A stretch of 19,738 nucleotides of DNA from Dehalococcoidia bacterium (GTDB taxonomy: Bacteria; Chloroflexota; Dehalococcoidia; Bin125), in NCBI GenBank assembly GCA_007571275.1, contig RKRS01000084.1:1-19738 (forward strand), in the 5' to 3' direction. The notes below the pieces were generated by a model. That model made no database searches. It was given only the letters and a program-made list of their open reading frames with translations, and was not told the origin of the DNA. The position numbers were made by a program, and so were the translations under genes. The number at the start of each line of letters is the position of its first letter. Positions within the stretch are counted from its first letter, which is position 1. Shown here piece by piece: positions 13,335-19,738 of this stretch.

Positions 13335-14891
13335 ATGCCTTGGGAACGTGAGTTGGAAGAGTTGCGTCGGCGGCGCGAGCTGTCGACCGTGATGGGTGGC
13401 GAGGCGTCGATCGCGCGGCAGCACGAGCGCGGCAAGCTGACCGTCCGTGAGCGGATCGAGGGGTTGCTGGACCCGGATTCATTCGATGAGATCGGCGCGC
13501 TCATGGGCCGCGGGGAATATGGCGAAGGCGATGCGCTGAGCGGTTTTGTGCCAGCGTCGAGCGTCGGCGGATTCGGGCGGATCAACGGACGTCGCGTCGT
13601 CGTGACCGGCACCGACTTCACGATTCGCGGCGGATCGGCGACGGCGCCGTCGCGTAAGGGCAATCTGCTGCAGGAACTGGCGCTCGAGTTCAAGCTGCCC
13701 TACATCAATCTACTCGACGGCGCTGGCGCGAATATCGAGGGCGTCTCGGAGCGAGGCCACTCCTATCTGCCGTCGGACTATCCCGTCTTCAAGGGTCCGA
13801 TGCGGATTATGGAGCAGGCGCCGCTGATCTGCGCCGTGATGGGATCGGTCGCCGGCGGACCAGCCGGCATCGCTCTCCTCGCGCACTGGAACGTGATGGT
13901 CAAAGATACCTCCGAACTGTTCGCCTCTGGCCCGCCCGTGGTCAAGCGGGCGCTGGGGCACACGCTGACCAAGCAGGAACTCGGCGGCTCCCACATTCAC
14001 ACTCGAGAGTCGGGCTGCGTCGCCAACGAGGCCGAGGACGAGGACGACGCTTTTCGTCAGATTCGCTCAATCCTCTCGTATCTCCCAAGCAATGTCTGGG
14101 AACTGCCGCCGTCGGCGCCGGCTGCCGATCCGCCGGATGGCTGGCAGGAAACGTTGACCGCCATCGTTCCTGAGAATCGCAAGCGCCCTTACTCGATGAA
14201 GCGCCTGATTGCAGCCTGTGTCGATCGGGGCGAGTTCTTTGAGATCGCTCCGAACTACGGCGAAGCGCTGATCGTTGCGCTGGCTCGGGTTGATGGACAG
14301 GTGATCGGTCTGATTGCCAACAATGCGGCGAAGCACGGTGGCGCGCTCGACGCGAAGGCAGCCGATAAACAGTGCCGATTCCTCGACCTGTGCGATGTGT
14401 TCCACATCCCGATCGCTTACTTCGTCGATATTCCCGGCTTCATGATCGGCGAACAGGCAGAGCGCGCGGGCACACTGCGGAACGGAATGCGGGCAATCTG
14501 GACGTGGCAAAACATCACGGTCCCGACCTTCACCGTGCAGGTGCGGAAGTGCTATGGAATGGCTGGCGCCGCGACCAGCGACGCATCGAAGTACAACTAC
14601 CGTGTCGCCTGGCCTTCGGGCGAGTTCGGCAGCATCCCGATCGAGGGCGGCGTCTCGGCGGCGTTCCGTAAGGAGATCGAGTCCTCGCCCGATCCCGAGG
14701 CGCGGATGCTGGAGCTCGAGGCCGAGTTACAGGTGATGCGCAATGTCTTCCGGACGGCGGAGGCCGGTGGCGTCGAAGAGGTCATCGATCCAGTCGAGAC
14801 ACGCGGCTATCTGCAACGCTTCGTCGAGATGGCCTACGTTGCGCTGGAGTCGGACACCGGCAAGAAGTCCCGAGTTGGTTTTCGCCCATGA
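13335..14891 (+). CDS. Acyl-CoA carboxyltransferase-like protein, second paralogue, 518 aa
   Basis: Same PccB/AccD-type crotonase fold as the gene at 10420. Landmarks are ERGKLTVRERIEGLLDPDSF (31-50), GTDFTIRGGS (92-101), VMGSVAGGPAGIA (168-180), DIPGFMIG (365-372), VRKCYGMAG (403-411), VAWPSGEFGSIPIEGGVSAAF (424-444) and RTAEAGGVEEVIDPVETR. The block where classical PccB reads SGGARIQEG is DGAGANIEG (128-136), with a single Gly instead of the pair. Its last four bases overlap the start of the tandem CoA-transferase (ATGA), so the two proteins are probably made together and act on the same CoA ester. Start ATG 13335 has GGAG 6 nt upstream. Reaction (carboxylation, transcarboxylation or decarboxylation) cannot be decided here; no biotin partner is encoded nearby. 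Confidence 0.88.
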   Translation: MPWERELEELRRRRELSTVMGGEASIARQHERGKLTVRERIEGLLDPDSFDEIGALMGRGEYGEGDALSGFVPASSVGGFGRINGRRVVVTGTDFTIRGGSATAPSRKGNLLQELALEFKLPYINLLDGAGANIEGVSERGHSYLPSDYPVFKGPMRIMEQAPLICAVMGSVAGGPAGIALLAHWNVMVKDTSELFASGPPVVKRALGHTLTKQELGGSHIHTRESGCVANEAEDEDDAFRQIRSILSYLPSNVWELPPSAPAADPPDGWQETLTAIVPENRKRPYSMKRLIAACVDRGEFFEIAPNYGEALIVALARVDGQVIGLIANNAAKHGGALDAKAADKQCRFLDLCDVFHIPIAYFVDIPGFMIGEQAERAGTLRNGMRAIWTWQNITVPTFTVQVRKCYGMAGAATSDASKYNYRVAWPSGEFGSIPIEGGVSAAFRKEIESSPDPEARMLELEAELQVMRNVFRTAEAGGVEEVIDPVETRGYLQRFVEMAYVALESDTGKKSRVGFRP

Positions 14892-17275
14892 CGCTTCCAC
14901 TGCATGGTATCCGTGTCCTGGATCTTGGTGATCAGCGAGCGGCGCTGGGCGGTCGGATGCTGGCCGACCTTGGCGCTGAGGTGACGCTGATCGAACCGCC
15001 AAGCGGACAGTCCATCCGACATCAGTCGCCATTTCTGGGCGATGAACCATCAGCGGAGCGGAGTTACCAGCACCTCTACTTCAACGTCAACAAACGCTCG
15101 ATCGTGCTCGACTGGCATACCGAAGCTGGCCTGGCTCGCCTGCGCCGACTGGCGGCGTCTGCGGACATCTTGATCAAGTCGGGTCAACCCGGTGAATTTC
15201 CCGTCGCTGAGGTTCGCGAGGCGAACCCGCACCTGATCGTGGTTTCCGCTTCGCCCTACGGGCAGCGCGGTCCGAAATCGAGCTGGCGCGCAACCGATCT
15301 CACTGCCACCGCCGCCGGTGGCCTGCTCCAGATCAGTGGCGAGCGCGCTGACCCGCCAGTGCATGGCGCGGCTTATCCGGCGCACACGATGACCGGTCTG
15401 ACCGTCGCCTCGGCGGCGATGACGGCGCTGTATGGCCGCGACCACACGTCAGGTCAACCCGGCGTACATGTTGATATCTCGATGCAGAAGGCGACTTCGT
15501 TCCAGGTGGTCCAGACCTCGAACCCGTCCATCTGGCGCTGGCGTGGCGAAGCGCCCTATCGACCGGCGCTTTCGCAGACGATCGAGTGCGCCGACGGTCG
15601 CTGGATGGGTTGCAATATCTCGCCCAACAAGCTGCCCGAGTTCATCGCCATGCTGGACGAAGCGGGCGTCGAGCACGATCTTGACCCTGACAATTGGGAA
15701 ATCATTCACAGCGGTAACCGCGCAGCCTGGCAGTACCTCGAGAATCCGCTGCAGGATTTGGCCCGCGAGTTGGCGGCCGTCTGGCCTCGCCAGAGGCTCC
15801 TCGACCGACTCTGGGCGGTCGGAATCCCGGCCATGCCGACACTGCGCTTCAGCGAGTTCGCTGACACCGATCACTATCCGAATTCGGGGCAATTCCTGAA
15901 CCTTGATAACCCGCTCGTCGGTCGAACGCTCAGCTACTCGCGTAGTCCGCTTGATCCGGTGCAATCACCGATTAGCCTGCGTCCCGCGCCATCACTGGGC
16001 GAGCACGACGCCGACCCTGAGCCGCCGCCGCGTCGCTGGTCGGACGAACCGCTGGGCGAGTTTCCGTCGATGCCGCTGTCCGGGATTCGTGTGCTCGATC
16101 TGACTTGGGTGGCGGCCGGACCGCTGACGACGCGGCTGATGGCCAACTTTGGCGCAGAGGTGATCAAGGTCGAATCCAGCGGTCTGCGGATGGACCCGCT
16201 CAGAGTGCAGCAGGTCAACGGACGTTACCAGCCCGATCTGCCGGATCTGCTCAACGACGTCAACACCGGCAAACAGTCGATCACGATCGATTTGACTACT
16301 GCACGCGGTAAAGATCTGCTGCGCAAGTTGGTCGCTCACTGCGATGTGCTGGTCAACAACTACTCCGCAGGCTCGCTGGCCAGGATGGGATTTCCCTGGG
16401 CACAGCTGCGCGAGATCAATCCTCGGCTGATTCTGGTTCACCTGCCCGGGGTCGGAGGCGATAGTCCCTGGCGACCGCTGCGATCGCTGGGCAATCTGCT
16501 CAAGGCGGCCTCGGGGATGAATTTCCTGATGGGGTTCCCTGAGCGTCCGCCACGTGGGATGGGCGTGGCCTATCCCGACTTCACGACGCCGCATGTCGGG
16601 GTGACGGCAATCCTCGCCGCGCTCCGGGCTCGCGACGAGAGCGGTCTGGGCCGCGAGATCGAATTGAGTCAGCTCAGCGCGACCGTCGCACTGCTTGGCG
16701 CGCACTGGATGCAATTCGATCAGCTCGGTGAAGATCTCCCGCGTCCTGGCAACTCCGATCCCAACATGTGCCCGCACGGCGTGTTTCCCTCTGCCGGAGA
16801 CGATCAATGGATCGCGCTGGCTCTGGAGTCTGATGAACAGTGGGCAGCGTTGGGCGAGGCGATCGGACGACCGGACCTGGGCGACGATCCGACTTTGCAA
16901 TCGCTGGAAGGTCGCAGAGCGCGCAATGCGGAGATTGAGGCGGCAATCTGCGAGTGGTCCTCGCGGCGTAGCAAATGGCAAGCGGCTGAAGAGCTGCAGG
17001 CAGTTGGCATCGCGGCGAGCGCGGTCGAAGACCTGCGTGACATGATGGACGTCGACGAGCACTTCCGAGATCACTATCAGCGCGTCGAGCAGCCATCCGA
17101 GCCCGGATTCGACATCTGGATCGATGGCGCGCCCTGGGAGTTTGCACACCTGGAACCACGCATACTCGAGCGCGCGCCGATGCTGGGCGAACACAATGAA
17201 CCGATCCTGAGCCAGCTGCTCGGTCTGAGCGAGACAGAGATCGCGGATCTGATCAGCGCCGGCGTGATCGGCTGA
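14888..17275 (+). CDS. Tandem-domain CaiB/BaiF CoA-transferase fusion, 795 aa
   Basis: Two complete class III CoA-transferase modules in one chain: residues 1-395 (opening LHGIRVLDLGDQ, ADLGAEVTLIEPPSG) and 396-795 (opening LSGIRVLDLTWVAAGP, ANFGAEVIKVESSG). Single-module enzymes are about 400 aa and form interlocked homodimers, so this chain probably forms a pseudo-dimer. The expected catalytic Asp is present in the first half (D137 in ATDLTATAAGG) but the same position in the second half is Gly535 (SLGNLLKAASG). Conversely the AGP turn after the first strand is intact only in the second half (410-412; the first half reads RAALGG). This suggests one working site built from both halves. Start overlaps the carboxyltransferase stop (ATGA). 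A hydroxyacid dehydrogenase gene follows after 30 nt. Tandem fusions of this family are known; the substrate is not. Confidence 0.9.
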   Translation: MTLPLHGIRVLDLGDQRAALGGRMLADLGAEVTLIEPPSGQSIRHQSPFLGDEPSAERSYQHLYFNVNKRSIVLDWHTEAGLARLRRLAASADILIKSGQPGEFPVAEVREANPHLIVVSASPYGQRGPKSSWRATDLTATAAGGLLQISGERADPPVHGAAYPAHTMTGLTVASAAMTALYGRDHTSGQPGVHVDISMQKATSFQVVQTSNPSIWRWRGEAPYRPALSQTIECADGRWMGCNISPNKLPEFIAMLDEAGVEHDLDPDNWEIIHSGNRAAWQYLENPLQDLARELAAVWPRQRLLDRLWAVGIPAMPTLRFSEFADTDHYPNSGQFLNLDNPLVGRTLSYSRSPLDPVQSPISLRPAPSLGEHDADPEPPPRRWSDEPLGEFPSMPLSGIRVLDLTWVAAGPLTTRLMANFGAEVIKVESSGLRMDPLRVQQVNGRYQPDLPDLLNDVNTGKQSITIDLTTARGKDLLRKLVAHCDVLVNNYSAGSLARMGFPWAQLREINPRLILVHLPGVGGDSPWRPLRSLGNLLKAASGMNFLMGFPERPPRGMGVAYPDFTTPHVGVTAILAALRARDESGLGREIELSQLSATVALLGAHWMQFDQLGEDLPRPGNSDPNMCPHGVFPSAGDDQWIALALESDEQWAALGEAIGRPDLGDDPTLQSLEGRRARNAEIEAAICEWSSRRSKWQAAEELQAVGIAASAVEDLRDMMDVDEHFRDHYQRVEQPSEPGFDIWIDGAPWEFAHLEPRILERAPMLGEHNEPILSQLLGLSETEIADLISAGVIG

Positions 17276-17305
17276 GCGTCGCCGTCCAGCAGCTGAGGAG
17301 GAGAG

Positions 17306-18268
17306 ATGCCCAAGTACGTCTTGCTGCCGCCAATCGACGACGATATCCGCGCCTGGGCTGAGCGTCTGCGAGCTGAGTTACCCGACCTGGAAGTGGTCGT
17401 CGTCGAAGATGAAGAACAGGGACCACAGGAATTGGCCGACGCCGACGGCGTATATGGCTGGGTCCCACCCGACGTCCTGCCCAGCGTTGAGCGCTTGCGC
17501 CTGCTCCAGAATCCGTTCGCCGGGCCGCCGGTTGGTTGGTACTATCCCGAGCTGGCCCAACACTCCGTCACTGTCAGCAATCCGCGCGGCATCTATTCCG
17601 ATCACATTGCGCATCACATCCTGATGTACATGCTCGCGCTCTCACGCGGATTGCCCTACTACATGGCGGCGCAGGCGGAGGGACGTTGGGATCCCCGCGC
17701 CCGCAAGCGCGGGTACGTTGATCTGAGCGCCTCAACCGTGCTGATCAATGGCGTGGGCGGTATCGGCGCGGAGGCAGCCCGATTGTGCAGCGCGTTCGGT
17801 TGCCAGGTGATCGGCGTTGATCCCAGACCGGCATACGAGATTGATGGAGCCATCATCCCGCCGGCAGATCTGGATGCGCGACTGCCCGAAGTTGATTTCG
17901 TCGTCACGACTGTGCCTCATACTCCTGAGACCGAGTTCATGTGGAATGCAGAGCGCTTCGCGTTGATGAAGTCCTCTGCATACTTCATCAATATCGGGCG
18001 CGGGATGACCTGCAAGCTGGACGATCTGGTAGCCGCTCTCGACCAGGAAGAGATCGCCGGCGCGGGTCTCGATGTCTACGAGATCGAACCGCTGCCCGAA
18101 GGGCATCCGCTCTGGCGGATGGAGAACGTGATCCTCACTCCGCACATCGCCGTCGCGGACGCGGAGAACATCCCTGAACGCCGCTTCGAATTGATCCTGG
18201 AGAACGCGCGCCGTCTGTTGGACGGACGCGATTTCATTAACGTGGTCGACAAAGAGAAGTGGTACTGA
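17306..18268 (+). CDS. D-2-hydroxyacid dehydrogenase family oxidoreductase, 320 aa
   Basis: Interconverts a 2-hydroxy acid and a 2-keto acid with a nicotinamide cofactor in the cytoplasm. The cofactor domain begins LINGVGGIGAEAARL with the GxGGxG turn at 149-154; Asp172 at the end of the next strand favours NAD(H) over NADP(H). The family triad is in place: Arg232 (NIGRG), Glu261 (DVYEIEPLP) and His280 (ILTPHIA). Catalytic-domain substrate-loop sequence (FAGPPVGWY, 71-79) is not that of a well-known member, so the acid cannot be named. A strong Shine-Dalgarno GGAGG (17297-17301) lies 4 nt before the ATG. It follows the tandem CoA-transferase by 30 nt and precedes the alcohol dehydrogenase by 28 nt, consistent with one operon. 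Confidence 0.92.
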   Translation: MPKYVLLPPIDDDIRAWAERLRAELPDLEVVVVEDEEQGPQELADADGVYGWVPPDVLPSVERLRLLQNPFAGPPVGWYYPELAQHSVTVSNPRGIYSDHIAHHILMYMLALSRGLPYYMAAQAEGRWDPRARKRGYVDLSASTVLINGVGGIGAEAARLCSAFGCQVIGVDPRPAYEIDGAIIPPADLDARLPEVDFVVTTVPHTPETEFMWNAERFALMKSSAYFINIGRGMTCKLDDLVAALDQEEIAGAGLDVYEIEPLPEGHPLWRMENVILTPHIAVADAENIPERRFELILENARRLLDGRDFINVVDKEKWY

Positions 18269-18296
18269 CGCCGCTCGCCTCAGACGGGACTACGTC

Positions 18297-19349
18297 ATGA
18301 AAATCGTTGAGATGTATGGACAGGAGCGAGTGGCGGTCGTTGACATCCCGCAGCCGCAACCGCACGACAATCTGGTGCTGGTCAAAGTGATCTCGAGCAC
18401 CATCTGTGGCACCGAAGCGCGCTCCTTTCAGGTCGATGGCGCGCGGGACGGTGGCATGATGAATTCGGGGCACGAGGGCGCCGGAATCGTTGTGAAGGCC
18501 GGGCCCACCGCGCGACTCGCCGAAGGAACGCGCGTCACAGTCTTGCCCGATTTGGGCGTCAGATGTGGGAATTGTGTGCACTGCCATCGGGGTGAGTGGC
18601 TGCTCTGTTTGAATCCCACCGAGTATGGGCTCGACTGGCGCGGCACGCATTCCCAATACATCCTGCGCCCCGATGATTACTGCATCCCGATTCCTGATGA
18701 TCTCTCGTTCGAGCTGGCCTCATTGCTGGTCGACGCTGTCGGCACGCCCTATCGCGCGATTCGGCGCCTGGGGGTGGACGGATTCGATACGGTGCTGGTC
18801 ACCGGTCTGGGGCCGTTGGGAGCAGCGGCATCGATCATTTGCCGCGCGCTCGGCGCGCGGGTGATCGCGACGGAACCGAGCGAGTTTCGACGCAGTCGCA
18901 GTGTGGAGTACGGCGTCGATGTAGCGATCGATCCCAACGCCGAGGACGCCCTGGCGCGGGTCATGCAGTTGACCGATGGTCGCGGCGTCGATGTCGCGCT
19001 CGACTTCACCGGGTACACCGAGCCGCAGATGCTGTGTCTCGATGCTGCGCGGCGCAGCGGCTCGGTCGGATTTATCGGCCTCAAGTACGACGAGACCGCG
19101 GACGGCCCGGTGCCGCGTCCGACGCCGGTCACGGTTGCCGGCCACCTGCTGCCGAAAGAGCTCACTCTGATCGGTAGCTGGAGCGTCTCGCCGCAGGAAC
19201 TGCTGGAGCTGATCGAGTTGGTTCAGCATGGTCTGCCGATCGAACGGCTGATCACGCACCGTTTCAGCATTGACCAGGCGCAGCAGGCCTACGAGACGGC
19301 GTTCAACCAGCTTGGCTGCAAAGTGATCATTGATCCGTGGCTGGACTGA
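18297..19349 (+). CDS. Zinc-dependent medium-chain alcohol dehydrogenase, 350 aa
   Basis: Medium-chain dehydrogenase/reductase oxidising an alcohol or reducing a carbonyl. Catalytic-zinc ligands visible are Cys37 (TICGTE) and His59-Glu60 (GHEGAG). The structural-zinc lobe is complete, with Cys90, 93, 96 and 104 (CGNCVHCHRGEWLLC). The cofactor turn GLGPLG is at 170-175 and Glu193 at the end of the following strand points to NAD(H). The sequence resembles threonine/polyol-dehydrogenase-like members rather than classical ethanol dehydrogenases. A weak ribosome-binding site (GGGAC) precedes ATG 18297, 28 nt after the hydroxyacid dehydrogenase, so it is likely the last gene of the plus-strand operon. 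It converges on a CoA-transferase fragment with only 17 nt between stops. Substrate unknown. Confidence 0.92.
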   Translation: MKIVEMYGQERVAVVDIPQPQPHDNLVLVKVISSTICGTEARSFQVDGARDGGMMNSGHEGAGIVVKAGPTARLAEGTRVTVLPDLGVRCGNCVHCHRGEWLLCLNPTEYGLDWRGTHSQYILRPDDYCIPIPDDLSFELASLLVDAVGTPYRAIRRLGVDGFDTVLVTGLGPLGAAASIICRALGARVIATEPSEFRRSRSVEYGVDVAIDPNAEDALARVMQLTDGRGVDVALDFTGYTEPQMLCLDAARRSGSVGFIGLKYDETADGPVPRPTPVTVAGHLLPKELTLIGSWSVSPQELLELIELVQHGLPIERLITHRFSIDQAQQAYETAFNQLGCKVIIDPWLD

Positions 19350-19366
19350 GGCGGCCTGGATAGCCG

Positions 19367-19738
19367 TTAGTGAATGACGCCGCCGAGGATGAGTTGGGTG
19401 ACGGCCTCCTCGTCGAGGCCCAATTCGTCTCGGTAGACCTCTTCGTTGTGCTCGCCGAAAAACGGCGCTCGTCGAATCGGCAACCGCTCCCCGTTCCAGA
19501 GAAACGGTTGGTTCTGCGCCATAAACCTGATCCCGACGGGATGATCGAACTCGTGAAAGAAGCCGTGCATCGAGGGATCGGTCTCGACCAGCTCTTCGAT
19601 GTCCTCGTTCGGTCCGGCAGGGACGCCTGCTGTTACCAGAGACTCAGTCGCTTGCCAGACGTCCTGCGCGAGGGCCCACTTCGTAATCGCGGCCTCGATC
19701 TCATCCTCCGACGCCTTGCGACCAGCGAGTGTTCGCAA
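19367..19738 (-). CDS. CaiB/BaiF family CoA-transferase, C-terminal part (5' end outside window)
   Basis: About 123 codons are open from the right edge to TAA at 19367-19369; the first visible codon (TTG) is internal and not a start. The segment matches the C-terminal small domain of class III CoA-transferases: EIEAAITKWALAQDVWQATE (a helix shared with the tandem protein's EIEAAICEWSSRRSKWQAAE), LVTAGVPAG, a PFFGEHNEEV block equivalent to PMLGEHNEPI, and terminal LILGGVIH versus LISAGVIG. It therefore resembles the second half of the tandem fusion at 14888 more than the first. Whether it is itself single or tandem cannot be told here. The catalytic Asp would lie outside the window. Confidence 0.88.
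   Translation of the reverse strand: MRTLAGRKASEDEIEAAITKWALAQDVWQATESLVTAGVPAGPNEDIEELVETDPSMHGFFHEFDHPVGIRFMAQNQPFLWNGERLPIRRAPFFGEHNEEVYRDELGLDEEAVTQLILGGVIH

Noticed and set aside
13225..13482. 86-codon N-terminal extension of the minus-strand CoA-transferase
   Set aside because: It would run antisense into the carboxyltransferase gene; ATG 13224 has a strong ribosome-binding site and matches the family start.
15992..17194. 400-codon open frame on the minus strand, antisense to the tandem CoA-transferase
   Set aside because: Low-similarity, Arg/Gln/His-rich translation typical of shadows in GC-rich coding DNA; the plus-strand frame carries recognisable domains throughout.
19350..19366. 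Bidirectional terminator between the convergent last two genes
   Set aside because: Only a 4-bp CGGC/GCCG pairing is visible in 17 nt; not enough support.

Overview
The window is GC-rich, densely packed bacterial DNA with thirteen protein genes. Two of them run off the ends, no gene-free stretch exceeds about 220 bases, and I see no tRNA, rRNA, CRISPR array or insertion sequence. The mix is a luciferase-like flavin/F420 oxidoreductase, Tat lipoprotein solute receptors with glutamine-rich linkers, several CaiB/BaiF CoA-transferases, acyl-CoA carboxyltransferase-like proteins and dehydrogenases. That mix suggests a heterotrophic Chloroflexota-type bacterium; SAR202-like or Thermomicrobia-like lineages are my best guess. 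This is inferred from gene content and not from any marker gene.

Layout. (1) Positions 1-2448, minus strand: a luciferase-like oxidoreductase, followed downstream by a beta-class DNA methyltransferase that runs off the left edge just as a restriction-endonuclease-like motif begins. The methyltransferase has a strong ribosome-binding site and about 446 visible codons. (2) Positions 2449-10368, plus strand: two paralogous oligopeptide/dipeptide-type ABC import cassettes in tandem, each a receptor plus two permeases, with no ATPase gene. A heavily structured leader precedes the first cassette and an 18-bp hairpin separates receptor from permeases in the second. (3) Positions 10420-17275: two carboxyltransferase-type (PccB/AccD-like) genes and two CoA-transferase genes. 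One CoA-transferase lies antisense between the carboxyltransferases. The other is a tandem-domain fusion overlapping the second carboxyltransferase by ATGA. (4) Positions 17306-19349: a D-2-hydroxyacid dehydrogenase and a zinc alcohol dehydrogenase continue the same strand. (5) Positions 19367-19738, minus strand: the C-terminal end of another CoA-transferase.

Working hypothesis: the cluster imports one or two related organic compounds through the twin receptors, activates carboxylic acids by CoA transfer, processes the CoA ester with the carboxyltransferase-like enzymes, and oxidises or reduces hydroxyl/keto intermediates with the dehydrogenases. The substrate cannot be read from the sequence. 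No biotin carboxylase or biotin-carrier gene is present here.

Most noteworthy: the tandem CoA-transferase splits its expected active-site elements between its halves (Asp only in the first, AGP only in the second); the carboxyltransferases depart from canonical oxyanion-hole sequences; and the paralogous transport cassettes combine a signal peptide conserved only at protein level with a 51-nt 3' end conserved almost perfectly at DNA level.
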